Of a stretch of DNA of 64,000 bases, positions 22,670 through 32,347 are shown piece by piece (the stretch's first letter is position 1; each line of letters begins with the position of its first letter). The notes under the pieces were generated by a model that was given only the letters and a program-made list of their open reading frames with translations, had not been told where the DNA came from and made no database searches. Source of the stretch: Candidatus Poribacteria bacterium (GTDB lineage: Bacteria > Poribacteria > WGA-4E > WGA-3G). The position numbers and the translations under genes are program-made. Location of the stretch: positions 2,852,001 to 2,916,000 of the forward strand of contig OY282386.1 of NCBI GenBank assembly GCA_958295945.1, in the 5' to 3' direction.

Positions 22670-25570
22670 ATGCATAGAACAATCATATCAATCATTGCAG
22701 TTTTTCTATTGGTCACCACAACGACTTTTGCAGCAGATTATGTTCTTATACTCGGTGGTGCTGGTGGAGAGAAATCATATTATGACCAGTTTTGGAGTGC
22801 AACCTCTCGCTTCCATCAATTGCTTACAGAACAATACGGTTATCCTGCTGAACAAATTACTTTCCTATTTGAAGATTCCGGCATGCTTCCAGGTCTTGTC
22901 AATGGAGAGGCAAAGCGTGAGCAAGTCTTAGAAACATTCGCACAACTCGCAGAAAAGGTCCAACCAACAGACCAATTTATCTTGTTTATGATTGGACATG
23001 CTTCGCGCACCTCGTCCGGTGTGAAATTCAATTTACCTGGACGCGATATAACTGAGCAAGAATACACCGATAGTATTAACAAAATACAGGCAGAACAGCA
23101 ATTACTTGTTTTTGGTTTTCAATATAGTGCGAGGATAGTCAAGAACATTAGTGCATCTGGACGGATAATTATCACGTCCAATTCAGCAAGTGAAGGCTAT
23201 GCTTCTCAAGCAGGATTTGGCGACCTTTTTGTTGATGTATTCTCTGAACCAACTGCTGATACTAACACAGATGGTGCGATCTCGTTGTTAGAGGCATTTT
23301 TGTGGATGCAAACGCGCGTTGATGAATGGTATGAACAAGATGGAGCGATGCAAGCAGAACACCCTCACCTTGATGACAACGGTGATGGTCGTGCATCACG
23401 TAAAGACGTAGAAGGTGATGGGGAAGGCACTCTTGCCGAAAAGACATTTCTGGGTGAACGTCTGATTCCACTACCTAAAATAGAAAATACGACTCAGAAT
23501 CAACAAGAAGACTCGGATGTATTACCTGTTCCAAATACACAAGATGATGGTAATGTTGAAATTGAAGAGGACGTAGTAGAACAAGAACTGTTTGGGATGA
23601 AGGGCAAATCCTCACTTCCCTACAACTTTATCAGCGAAACAGATGAAGAAGAGATTCAATCACGGATTAAAAATGCACCTTCACAGGCAGACCATCCAGA
23701 TGATGGTGCAGTTGTGTTGTGGGAATCGGAGGTCTTTGATCTTGATGAGGATGGCAATCGGGTCTATTCAATGCGTCGTGTAGTGAAATTATTAAACAAA
23801 GATGGGTATCATCTTGGTGAAATTCGTATTCCTTATGCACAAGGAGGAGATGATGTAACAATTCATCATGCCCGTACAATTCGTCCTGATGGCTCTGAAG
23901 TTGAATTGGATGATAGTGAAATTGTTCGTGGCATCACACCTGCAAGTGCTGCTGAAATGGGGTTACTCGTCAACACGCGTCTTCTGTATTTTGAGTTGCC
24001 TAAAATATCCGATGGTTGTATTATTGACTATGCCTATTCAGCGAAAAATCTGCGGGATGCAATGAAAGGTGAATTTTGGCGGCAAGTATTTTTCCAAGTT
24101 GATGAACCTATCCAATATTACCGCCTGACTACACATATACCAAAGAAAAATCAACTCTATTACGAAGTTGATGGACCACAAGTAGAACCAACGATTTCAG
24201 AAAATAACTATACCCGTACTTATACATTTGAGGTAACAGATGTTCCTGCTTTGCGGAGTGAACCACTGATGCCTGCTGTATCTGATCTTGCCTATAGTAT
24301 TAGTTTAACCTCCCTTGATTCATGGGATGAATTAGTCACTTGGTATTCGACATTAATACGAGAGCAGGATAGAATTACGAAAGAAATAGAAGCAAAGACG
24401 AAAGAAATACTCTTTGGTGCATTAACACGTCAAGAGAAAATCAAGAGACTGTATGAATTTGTTGCGACAAAGATACGTTATGCGGGTGATGAACGCGGCA
24501 TTTGGGCGATTAAACCCTATCCTGCTGGTGAAGTGCTGAAGAAAAAATGGGGTGATTGTAAAGGGAAATCAACATTGCTTTCGACGATGCTGCGTGTGGC
24601 TGGGATTGATTCATATCCTGTGTTGATTTCAGCCGGTAAGGCAAGTCGCATTGTGCATGATGTACCATCACTTGCTTATTTTAATCACATGATTTTAGCA
24701 GTAGATGGCGGCAAGAATAAAGAGTTGATTTGGCTTGATCCGACTGCACATACTTGTGCGTATGGTGATTTTCCTGCCAGTGATCAAGACAGGTGGACAT
24801 TGATTATCAATACAGATGCACAGAAGGCAGATGGTAAAGAATTAGGTGCACCTATCGTTGAAGATCAAATATTGGATGGTGAAAAAGTTAAGCAATATCT
24901 GTATGCCTTTCGTAAAAGTCCAATGCTATCTGCAAACACAAATATTCGTCAAACAGAAACACATGTTATTGTCAAGAATGATAGAAGTCTCAAAGTTACG
25001 CATGAGTTACGGGTGTCAGGTGAATTCAATTCAAGATTACGTTCGCGCCTGTTAGGTACGAGTCATCGCGATGAACGGATTCAATTTCTACGTGATTTAT
25101 TTGAATTGGATGAACGTGCGAAAGTTGAGAATTTTGAGATACCTAATATAACAGAGATGAGTCCAGAATTAGAGATAAAACTGTCGTGGTCTTGTCAGGA
25201 CTATTTGTATGAGATTGCGGATCAATATATTCTCGAACTTCCTGTTGTTAGTAATCCGTATGCGAAGTTGTTACGAGATGAGGAACGCGACCATCCTGCT
25301 GTTCTTGGCAAAGCATTAACATTTGAGAACCATACTACTGTTGAGGTGGAAGCACCTTATCGTATTAAGATGGTTCCCCAGAATAATGAACTCCGCACTG
25401 ATATTGCTGAAATTCAGTTGGATTACAAGAAATCTGAGAAGAAGGCAGAGATGAAGCAAGTTGTCCGATTTAACGCACCGAGAGTAGAGGTGGCAAAAAT
25501 TGGACATCTAAAAGATGTTGTGAGGATTGCTACCAGCAAAAGCACTAAACGATTTATCATAACACAATAG
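22670..25570 (+). CDS. exported caspase-like (inactive) / DUF3857 / transglutaminase-like fusion protein
   Basis: The 966-residue product has a signal peptide (to about TTFAA). Residues about 22-200 look like a C13/caspase-like fold: YVLILGGAGGEKSY, TDQFILFMIGHASRT keeps the histidine. The usual DxCHSGG-type cysteine segment reads LLVFGFQYSARIV without cysteine, so it is probably a pseudo-peptidase. Two EF-hand-like loops follow (DTNTDGAISLLEAF, DDNGDGRASRKDVEGD). From about 340 there is a DUF3857 domain (VFDLDEDGNRVYSMRRVVKLLN). A transglutaminase-like core at about 590-700 shows RLYEFVATKIRYAGDERG, KKKWGDCKGKSTLLSTML and a later LDPTAHTC, giving a Cys-His-Asp-type triad. The C-terminus resembles DUF3858. 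Enzymatic role unknown. Confidence 0.82.
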   Translation: MHRTIISIIAVFLLVTTTTFAADYVLILGGAGGEKSYYDQFWSATSRFHQLLTEQYGYPAEQITFLFEDSGMLPGLVNGEAKREQVLETFAQLAEKVQPTDQFILFMIGHASRTSSGVKFNLPGRDITEQEYTDSINKIQAEQQLLVFGFQYSARIVKNISASGRIIITSNSASEGYASQAGFGDLFVDVFSEPTADTNTDGAISLLEAFLWMQTRVDEWYEQDGAMQAEHPHLDDNGDGRASRKDVEGDGEGTLAEKTFLGERLIPLPKIENTTQNQQEDSDVLPVPNTQDDGNVEIEEDVVEQELFGMKGKSSLPYNFISETDEEEIQSRIKNAPSQADHPDDGAVVLWESEVFDLDEDGNRVYSMRRVVKLLNKDGYHLGEIRIPYAQGGDDVTIHHARTIRPDGSEVELDDSEIVRGITPASAAEMGLLVNTRLLYFELPKISDGCIIDYAYSAKNLRDAMKGEFWRQVFFQVDEPIQYYRLTTHIPKKNQLYYEVDGPQVEPTISENNYTRTYTFEVTDVPALRSEPLMPAVSDLAYSISLTSLDSWDELVTWYSTLIREQDRITKEIEAKTKEILFGALTRQEKIKRLYEFVATKIRYAGDERGIWAIKPYPAGEVLKKKWGDCKGKSTLLSTMLRVAGIDSYPVLISAGKASRIVHDVPSLAYFNHMILAVDGGKNKELIWLDPTAHTCAYGDFPASDQDRWTLIINTDAQKADGKELGAPIVEDQILDGEKVKQYLYAFRKSPMLSANTNIRQTETHVIVKNDRSLKVTHELRVSGEFNSRLRSRLLGTSHRDERIQFLRDLFELDERAKVENFEIPNITEMSPELEIKLSWSCQDYLYEIADQYILELPVVSNPYAKLLRDEERDHPAVLGKALTFENHTTVEVEAPYRIKMVPQNNELRTDIAEIQLDYKKSEKKAEMKQVVRFNAPRVEVAKIGHLKDVVRIATSKSTKRFIITQ

Positions 25571-25637
25571 CATCAGAATTATCAATATTTACATTTAGAT
25601 CAATTATTTTTTCTTATACAAATAAAGGAGTGAATAG

Positions 25638-26645
25638 ATGCCAGCAACAGAAGAAGTTCAAGCAATAGAAGAGTTGATGGATAGTCAAGAGTTAATAGTG
25701 GCACAACTCAAAAAAGTTATTATCGGTCAAGAAGAGGTTATCAACCAGATGTTGATGGCACTTTTTGCAGGCGGTCATTGTCTGGTTGAAGGTGTGCCGG
25801 GATTAGCAAAGACGTTGATGATCAAAACGCTTGCAGATATTCTCAATCTCAAATTCAGCCGTATTCAGTTTACTCCTGATTTAATGCCTGCGGATATTAT
25901 CGGTACAGATGTGCTTGAGGAAGATCGTACTACAGGACACAGAACCATCCGATTTATTCAGGGACCGATTTTTGCGAATATCCTTCTTGCAGACGAGATA
26001 AACCGAACTCCACCAAAGACACAAGCTGCCCTTCTGGAGGCTATGCAGGAGCATCAAGTTACTGCTGGTGGAAAAGAATATATTCTTACTGAACCATTCT
26101 TTGTACTCGCAACACAGAATCCAATTGAGCAAGAAGGGACATATCCTTTACCTGAAGCACAACTCGATCGATTCATGTTTAAAATTGTGATTGATTATCC
26201 TGCTGAAGATGAAGAAGTAAACATCATTTCGTCAACAACCGGAGCAGAGGAACCAGAATTGGAAACTGCTCTTTCTGGTGATGCGATTGTATCTCTGCAC
26301 CAAATCGTCCGTAGAGTTCCCGCTGCAGATAACGTAATGCAATATGCTGTTAAACTTGGTCGTGCAACCCGTCCAAAAGAGAAGGACGCGCCTGATTTTG
26401 TTCAGCAATGGGTACGGTGGGGGGCAGGACCGCGTGCTGGCCAATATCTCATATTAGGTGCTAAAGCCAGGGCAATCCTAAAGGGACGCTACAATGCCTC
26501 TATTGAAGATGTGAAAGCAGTTGCACCTGCCGTGTTACGCCACCGTGTTCTAACAAATTTCCATGCTGAAGCAGAAGGCGTTGGACCCGATATAGTCGTT
26601 GAACGTTTGATTGAGACGGTAGAAGAACCTTCAGTTAGAATGTAA
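25638..26645 (+). CDS. MoxR-family AAA+ ATPase
   Basis: The 335-residue product has Walker [19 protein letters not shown], Walker [28 protein letters not shown], sensor 1 [29 protein letters not shown], and a C-terminal lid ([27 protein letters not shown]). MoxR ATPases act as chaperone-like activators of metal or complex assembly, often together with VWA-domain and DUF58 proteins and transglutaminase-like proteins. Here the preceding gene is the transglutaminase fusion, but no VWA or DUF58 gene follows. AAAGGAG precedes the ATG. Confidence 0.92.
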   Translation: MPATEEVQAIEELMDSQELIVAQLKKVIIGQEEVINQMLMALFAGGHCLVEGVPGLAKTLMIKTLADILNLKFSRIQFTPDLMPADIIGTDVLEEDRTTGHRTIRFIQGPIFANILLADEINRTPPKTQAALLEAMQEHQVTAGGKEYILTEPFFVLATQNPIEQEGTYPLPEAQLDRFMFKIVIDYPAEDEEVNIISSTTGAEEPELETALSGDAIVSLHQIVRRVPAADNVMQYAVKLGRATRPKEKDAPDFVQQWVRWGAGPRAGQYLILGAKARAILKGRYNASIEDVKAVAPAVLRHRVLTNFHAEAEGVGPDIVVERLIETVEEPSVRM

Positions 26646-26705
26646 TACTTGTTGAGTAGGTTGAGATCAATATCTGCCTTCACTCAACCAACGGTATCAA
26701 ATCCT

Positions 26706-27380
26706 ATGAACGTTTCGGTAATCATTCCTGTGTTGAATGAAGAAGATGCAATATCAAGCGTCATCAACGATATACCTAAAACGTTAATTCAGGAAATAAT
26801 CGTTGTTGACAATGGATGTACAGATCGCACCGTACAGATCGCGCGAGAATATGGTGCAAGGATTGTGAGTGAACCGCGGAGAGGCTATGGTAGTGCATGT
26901 TTAGCAGGAATTGCTGCAGTTCAGTCACCAGATGTCATAGTGTTTTTGGACGGTGATTATAGTGATGACCCAACAGAGATGCATGCACTTGTTCAACCGA
27001 TACGTGATGGACAAGCAGAATTCGTGATAGGTACACGTAGACCGATTGAAAAAGGTGCATTACTACCACAGGCACGCTTTGGAAACAAACTTGCAACAAA
27101 TCTGATGCGTATCTTTTTTGGTGCGAAGTACACCGATTTAGGTCCATTTCGCGCTATCCGATATGATAAACTCAAAGCATTGAACATGCAGGACAAGAAT
27201 TTTGGATGGACAATAGAAATGCAACTAAAAGCGGTAAAAATGGGGATGAAAGTGTGTGAAGTGCCCGTAAGTTATCGGAAACGCATTGGAACGTCAAAAA
27301 TCAGCGGGACTTTTGTTGGGAGTATTCGAGCAGGGACCAAGATTCTTACTTCCCTCTTTCGGTATGGAATCCTACACTGA
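26706..27380 (+). CDS. family 2 glycosyltransferase
   Basis: From the ATG at 26706 the product is 224 residues. The GT-A fold begins MNVSVIIPVLNEEDAISSVI, followed by EIIVVDNGCTDRTVQIAREYGA. The nucleotide and metal site is DVIVFLDGDYSDDPTEMH and the acceptor region is GPFRAIRYDKL...FGWTIEMQLKAVK. It resembles the dolichyl-/polyprenyl-phosphate sugar synthase branch but has no C-terminal membrane helices. The upstream extension to 26649 lacks homology and is not needed. It starts 60 bp after moxR, in the same orientation. Confidence 0.87.
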   Translation: MNVSVIIPVLNEEDAISSVINDIPKTLIQEIIVVDNGCTDRTVQIAREYGARIVSEPRRGYGSACLAGIAAVQSPDVIVFLDGDYSDDPTEMHALVQPIRDGQAEFVIGTRRPIEKGALLPQARFGNKLATNLMRIFFGAKYTDLGPFRAIRYDKLKALNMQDKNFGWTIEMQLKAVKMGMKVCEVPVSYRKRIGTSKISGTFVGSIRAGTKILTSLFRYGILH

Positions 27381-27402
27381 TATTAATAAAATGAGATGAG
27401 GA

Positions 27403-28122
27403 ATGAAGATGATTACTGAATTTTCTGTTAGGGCTGCGGATTATCAGGAATTTATGGAGTCGTTGCCAGTTGGTTCAGTGGATCTTGTCTTAACTGACCC
27501 TCCATACTGTATTAGCAAAAAGACTGGTTTTTCCGATGTCGTGAACGGAGTGGAGAGATTTGCTGTCAGCATGGACTTTGGTCCCTGGGACCATGTTGAG
27601 ATTAATCTTGATGATATGGCGAATGCGTTCTATAAATCTTTACGTCGTGGTGGTACTGCTATTGTCTGGTATGACTTGTGGAAAATTGGTAAGGTGAAAG
27701 ATGCAATGGAATCCGCAGGATTCAAAATGATGCGTCAGATAATATGGCAGAAAACCAATCCTGTGCCGTTGAATATGCGTGCTACTTATCTTTCAAATAG
27801 CAGGGAAATGGCGGTTGTTGGTGTTAAAGTTGGGAAACCTACGTTCAATAGTGAATATGACTCAGGTATTTATGAGTATCCTATACCCCGGCATAAAGGG
27901 AAAAAACAACACCCCACTCAAAAACCTCTATCATTGTTTGAGGAGTTAGTCATTAAACATAGTAACCAAGGAGATCTTGTAGTAGATCCGTTTCTTGGTG
28001 CTGGTACTACGGGTGTTGCTGCGGTGAGAAACTTCAGGAATTTCACTGGGTGTGATATTGATGAGAATTATGTCAAAGTTTCTCAGGAAAGAATGGTAAT
28101 GGCACAGAAATCATTAAAATGA
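27403..28122 (+). CDS. orphan DNA methyltransferase (N6-adenine or N4-cytosine type)
   Basis: The 239-residue product shows catalytic motif IV VDLVLTDPPYCISKK near residue 30. A typical HPTQKPLSLFEELV segment and the SAM site LVVDPFLGAGTTGVAAVRN lie towards the C-terminus, the motif order of the beta-class DNA methyltransferases. No restriction endonuclease gene is adjacent, so this is likely a solitary methylase or of phage origin. The ATG at 27403 follows a GAGG closely; an ATG at 27409 has better spacing. Its stop overlaps the ATG of the Crp/Fnr-type gene (ATGA), so methylase and regulator are co-translated. Confidence 0.87.
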   Translation: MKMITEFSVRAADYQEFMESLPVGSVDLVLTDPPYCISKKTGFSDVVNGVERFAVSMDFGPWDHVEINLDDMANAFYKSLRRGGTAIVWYDLWKIGKVKDAMESAGFKMMRQIIWQKTNPVPLNMRATYLSNSREMAVVGVKVGKPTFNSEYDSGIYEYPIPRHKGKKQHPTQKPLSLFEELVIKHSNQGDLVVDPFLGAGTTGVAAVRNFRNFTGCDIDENYVKVSQERMVMAQKSLK

Positions 28123-29060
28123 TAAAATTTACGTCAGAAAAATATTGGTGGATAAAACAGTTAAATATTTTTCAAGACATTTCCGATGCTGATGCCTATT
28201 CTTTAGATCGGATTGTCTCGGACAATGAACTTAAACATGAGGAACGTATCTGTGAAGAAAGTGTTTATTTCATTAAAGAGGGAAGGATAAAGATTTCCGA
28301 AGACACCTCATACGATAGCAATGAAAAAAACGAAAAACGTTCAATGAATTCAAAATCGGAGGAAAAACATGAGACTAAAGTGGTGTTGGAAGAAGGAGAA
28401 ATGTTTGGAGTTTTCTCAGATAAAGAGATGATGCTGCGTGGGCATTCTGAAGTACTTACTTATGCAGAATGTTTGACTGAAGTTTGTATCGGTATTGCGA
28501 CATTCCGTGATTTTTCATTTTTTCTCAAACGGAAACCGCATTTATCCTTACCATTACACCGAAGGACGTTGTTAGATGCATTCCTCAGAGATAGAAACAA
28601 GAAACAACAAGGACAATTTAGTTCACACAACATCTTAGATACAAACAGTTCTGCGGACTGCAAAGACTTTAATGCTTTTAGTAATGTTGCATTTAGAACT
28701 GAATCCTCTCGTTTCGCGCTATTATTGCTGAATCTTGCAACTGCACCAGATAGGAAAGGTATTCCATTAGTACCTCAAGTGTCAACCAACCGTCTCTCAA
28801 GATTAGTTGGAGCTTCTGTCGAAACTATTGAACAACTACTAAGAACTTTCAAACAACATCAAGTGATAGATAAAGTTCGAGGACGGATACAGATATTGAA
28901 TTCATGGGAGTTAAAGAAAATCGCGGATGCACGAAGTAAGACTCTAACTCCTACAAAAGAAGCCTCCGTTATTCCAAATGATGATCTTGATTTAGCAGCA
29001 TTTCTCAATGGACAAGACCAAGGAGAAGGTGGAACTGCATCCACCATCAATGTAAAGTAG
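28119..29060 (+). CDS. Crp/Fnr-family transcription regulator with an inserted charged segment
   Basis: The 313-residue product has an N-terminal cyclic-nucleotide-binding fold (VYFIKEGRIKIS...VVLEEGEMFGVFS). It is interrupted between beta strands by about 25 charged residues (TSYDSNEKNEKRSMNSKSEE), which is odd for the family. The C-terminal winged helix has the recognition-helix region STNRLSRLVGASVETIEQLLRTFKQHQVIDKV. No cysteine cluster of the Fnr type is obvious. The ligand is unknown. It is translationally coupled to the DNA methyltransferase upstream. Confidence 0.78.
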   Translation: MIKFTSEKYWWIKQLNIFQDISDADAYSLDRIVSDNELKHEERICEESVYFIKEGRIKISEDTSYDSNEKNEKRSMNSKSEEKHETKVVLEEGEMFGVFSDKEMMLRGHSEVLTYAECLTEVCIGIATFRDFSFFLKRKPHLSLPLHRRTLLDAFLRDRNKKQQGQFSSHNILDTNSSADCKDFNAFSNVAFRTESSRFALLLLNLATAPDRKGIPLVPQVSTNRLSRLVGASVETIEQLLRTFKQHQVIDKVRGRIQILNSWELKKIADARSKTLTPTKEASVIPNDDLDLAAFLNGQDQGEGGTASTINVK

Positions 29061-29111
29061 AATGTGTTTATTTTTGATTGCGAAACTGTTGAATATGAAA
29101 ATTAGGAGAAT

Positions 29112-30488
29112 ATGAGTAACAATAATCCATATCTAAAGCTTGACCAACAAATGGTCGGTGATATTTACACGAGCCACGAAGTCATGGACAATCTTACAGT
29201 ATTGTGTGATGACTTCGGATCACGTTTTGCCGGGACGCCAGAGGAATATAAAGCAGCCAACTTTATCTCTGAGACATTTACCCGTTACGGTTTGAAAAAT
29301 GTCCGAATGGAAGAATACCCTTACGCAGGTTGGACACGAGGTGTTGCGACATTAACAATAACTGAACCTATTGAACGGACAATACACTGTATTTCACTAC
29401 CTTACTGTCCATCAGGAGATATTACCTGTGAACTCCTTTCTGTTGGATTTGGTAGTCCAGATGAATACAGTGAACTCGGCGATACTGCACAGTCCAAACT
29501 TGTGATGGCAAGCAGCGCGTCACCGAAGGATCTTGGGAGATGGGTACATCGTAAAGAGAAATATGAACGTGCTGTGCTGAGTGGAGCTGCTGCCTTCATT
29601 TTTGTAAGTGAACATCCTGGTGTTGGACCTGAAACAGGCAGTCTGCAAAACAACAGACCTGCTCCTATTCCCGGTATATCAGTTTGTAAAGAAGATGGTG
29701 ATTTTCTGACGCGATGTCTAAAACGTTATGATAAAGTTGTGATGCGTCTGCAAACGACAGACATTAATGAACCGCGCACTTCTTGGAACGTTGTCGGTGA
29801 TTTAACTGGAAAGGACAAGCCTGACGAAATGGTCGTTCTGGGGTGCCATTATGATGGTCATGACATTTCACAAGGAGCACACGATCCTGCTTCTGGTATG
29901 GTGTCCGTTATTGAAACAGCAAGGGTATTGTCAAAGTATGCATCTGATATATTGAAACGGACTGTGCGATTTATTGCCTTTGGAACAGAAGAGATCGGAT
30001 TGACAGGTGCGTTTCGTTATGTAGATGCACATGTAGATGAATTAGATAATATCAGGTTTATGTTGAATATGGACGCTGCCGGTGGAAAAAGTCGTAAGGG
30101 AATTGTTTTGCATCATTGGGAATCTTTAGAACCATTCTTTACAACTGCACAAGATCAGATTCATGCAGATATGCCAGTTGGACAGAAGGTACATTCTTAC
30201 TCTGACCACTTCCCATTTTTCCTTGAAGGTGTGCCTTCGTGCCACATGGGGGATCCGACTTCGACACCATCAGGACGTGGATTTGGACATACGGCTTATG
30301 ATACGCTTGAAAAGGTGGAATTGGACAACCTACGACGTGCAAGTTCAATTGGGGCAAGGATAGCTCTCCGCTGTGCAGATGCAGATGAATTTCCTGCTGA
30401 ACGTAGGACAAAAACAGATGTTCAGGAGATTGTTGATAATGATCCAGGTTTGGAAGGCTATCGTATTTCTTTGAAACTGAAGGTATAG
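29112..30488 (+). CDS. M28-family zinc aminopeptidase-like protein
   Basis: The 458-residue product has no signal peptide and looks cytoplasmic. An inserted protease-associated-like region precedes the catalytic core. M28 metal ligands are visible: VLGCHYDGHD (His), SQGAHDPASGMVSVIE (bridging Asp), IAFGTEEIGLTGA (catalytic and ligand Glu), FMLNMDAAGG (Asp) and SYSDHFPFFLEGVPSCHMGDP (His). The predicted activity is di-zinc aminopeptidase or carboxypeptidase; the substrate is not predictable. Confidence 0.88.
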   Translation: MSNNNPYLKLDQQMVGDIYTSHEVMDNLTVLCDDFGSRFAGTPEEYKAANFISETFTRYGLKNVRMEEYPYAGWTRGVATLTITEPIERTIHCISLPYCPSGDITCELLSVGFGSPDEYSELGDTAQSKLVMASSASPKDLGRWVHRKEKYERAVLSGAAAFIFVSEHPGVGPETGSLQNNRPAPIPGISVCKEDGDFLTRCLKRYDKVVMRLQTTDINEPRTSWNVVGDLTGKDKPDEMVVLGCHYDGHDISQGAHDPASGMVSVIETARVLSKYASDILKRTVRFIAFGTEEIGLTGAFRYVDAHVDELDNIRFMLNMDAAGGKSRKGIVLHHWESLEPFFTTAQDQIHADMPVGQKVHSYSDHFPFFLEGVPSCHMGDPTSTPSGRGFGHTAYDTLEKVELDNLRRASSIGARIALRCADADEFPAERRTKTDVQEIVDNDPGLEGYRISLKLKV

Positions 30489-30701
30489 ATTTCAAACATA
30501 TCCGGACCTGTAGGTGTCGTCTCTTTGAAACTTGACTTTCCATACTAATCCTGTTCTATATACTTTCGCAACTCTGTGGCAGTAGAAATCCAAATCAGCG
30601 GTGAATGTTCCTACTTGAATTTGTGTGTGGTAATTTGCATGATTTGTTTAGGTTAGGAATCCCTCCAGAATGCAGAATTATTAGAAGAAGTTATAGGTAA
30701 C

Positions 30702-30785
30702 ATGGTAGAATACACCAAAGGTATTGCCAAAGTTTATAGATGGGACTCTTGGATTGAGGTGGAAGTAGAACGTGATCCAGAATAA
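30702..30785 (+). other. short open frame upstream of htrA (27 codons, possible remnant)
   Basis: MVEYTKGIAKVYRWDSWIEV and a charged tail end in a TAA at 30783. The same frame is open upstream to 30657 with protein-like residues (LQNAELLEEVIGN). It may be the tail of a decayed gene or a leader peptide. Its end overlaps the GTG start chosen for the protease gene. Confidence 0.25.
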
Positions 30786-32244
30786 AAACATGCAATTGAC
30801 TAATATATCTAATTTTAAACGGACTTCAGGTTTCACACTGATCATTGGGTTGATATATTTACAATTGGGTGTAGTATTTTTGCATGATGGTGATGCGCAG
30901 CAAGACCTTCAGCGTGCTGTGACTCAGTCACGTCGAACAGCGATAGTCAATGCAGTGGAACGGGCGAGTCCTTCCGTTGTGAATATTAGTGCTATACGGA
31001 GTGTCATGCAACGAACATTCTTTGATGAATATTTCCAAGATTTTGGGTTTGATATATCACCTATCCCTAAACGTCATTTACGTGAAGTCGGTTCGGGTGT
31101 GATTATTAGCAAAGAGGGATATATTCTGACAAACCATCATGTCGTTGAACAAGCTGAAGAAATCAGGATTGCCATCGCTGATGGAAGAGAGTTTGGTGCA
31201 CACATCATCGGTTATGATATCCTTTCAGATTTAGCTTTGTTGAAAGTTGATACAAATGAAGATTTGCCTCATATTGAGTGGAGCGATTCCGATAATCTAC
31301 TCATTGGTGAATGGGCACTAGCTATTGGGAATCCGTTTGGACTATCTCTTGGTAACGCACAACCGTCAGTAACAATTGGTATCATCAGTGCTACGAAACG
31401 TTCGTTAACCGTGGAGCCGCGCTACTATGAAACCCTTATACAAACCGATGCCTCAGTTAACCCGGGAAACAGTGGCGGTGCGTTGGTAAATGTTAATGGT
31501 GAACTCATTGGTATTAACACGGTTATTCGCTCAACAAGCGGAGGATCTCAAGGCGTTGGTTTTGCTATTCCTGCTAACAAAGCAAGACGTGTCATAAAAA
31601 AGATTACTGAACACGGAACCGTGATACCACCCTATCTTGGTGCGGAAATTCAATCTGTCAACGAGGACATGGCAGAAAAACTCTTTGGGAAAGAAGAAGC
31701 TAAGCAATCAACTTTCTCTCGCGGTGTTTTAGTTTCGGAAATTGAAAAAAAGAGTTCTTTTGCTGAATCTGGAATAAGACGTGGTGATATAATATGGTCA
31801 ATATCTGGTCGCCGAGTAAAGGACAAAAATGATTTTAAGGCGATTTTTCGTATGCTTCCGCTCAATGAACCTATAAAGTGTGAATACATCCGTCGTGACA
31901 AATGGAGAGAAACTTCGTTGAAATTTAAACAACTGGCATGGGAATATACACCACAAAGATGGGGTGGTATCACATTTAGGCAGCCGGATAAAGAGATTTT
32001 ACAAGAGTATAATAGACAAGGTGTGATCATCTCAGATATTGATAAAGACAGCAATTTGCATGGGAAACTCAAGAAAGGTGATTTCATTTTCAAAATTGAT
32101 AACATTGCAATTCACTCACTTGAATTCTTTGAGTTAGTAGAAGAACAGATACATGCACCAAGCGAAATTATTCTACACTTTGTGAGAAACGGGAAAGAGG
32201 ATTATATTCCGATTAGATTTTATAGAAACATTCAAAGGAGATAA
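30772..32244 (+). CDS. HtrA/DegP-like serine protease with two PDZ-like domains
   Basis: The 490-residue product begins with GTG at 30772 (GAGGTGG 9 nt upstream); an ATG at 30790 is the alternative. A hydrophobic segment at about residues 21-37 is a signal or anchor. The trypsin-like domain has the full triad: ILTNHHVVEQ (His123), LSDLALLKVD (Asp153) and NPGNSGGALVN (Ser234). Two PDZ-like domains follow (GVLVSEIEKKSSFAESGIRRGDIIW and GVIISDIDKDSNLHGKLKKGDFIF). Predicted role: periplasmic protein quality control under stress. Confidence 0.92.
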   Translation: MIQNKNMQLTNISNFKRTSGFTLIIGLIYLQLGVVFLHDGDAQQDLQRAVTQSRRTAIVNAVERASPSVVNISAIRSVMQRTFFDEYFQDFGFDISPIPKRHLREVGSGVIISKEGYILTNHHVVEQAEEIRIAIADGREFGAHIIGYDILSDLALLKVDTNEDLPHIEWSDSDNLLIGEWALAIGNPFGLSLGNAQPSVTIGIISATKRSLTVEPRYYETLIQTDASVNPGNSGGALVNVNGELIGINTVIRSTSGGSQGVGFAIPANKARRVIKKITEHGTVIPPYLGAEIQSVNEDMAEKLFGKEEAKQSTFSRGVLVSEIEKKSSFAESGIRRGDIIWSISGRRVKDKNDFKAIFRMLPLNEPIKCEYIRRDKWRETSLKFKQLAWEYTPQRWGGITFRQPDKEILQEYNRQGVIISDIDKDSNLHGKLKKGDFIFKIDNIAIHSLEFFELVEEQIHAPSEIILHFVRNGKEDYIPIRFYRNIQRR

Positions 32245-32347
32245 GTGTTTTTTAGGAAAACTTGTCAGATGTCTCAGTTATGTCGCTGAAAGTTGTGAAG
32301 AATAGAAGGATCATTACAAAATGTAAATTGACCTTGGAGAATATAAA

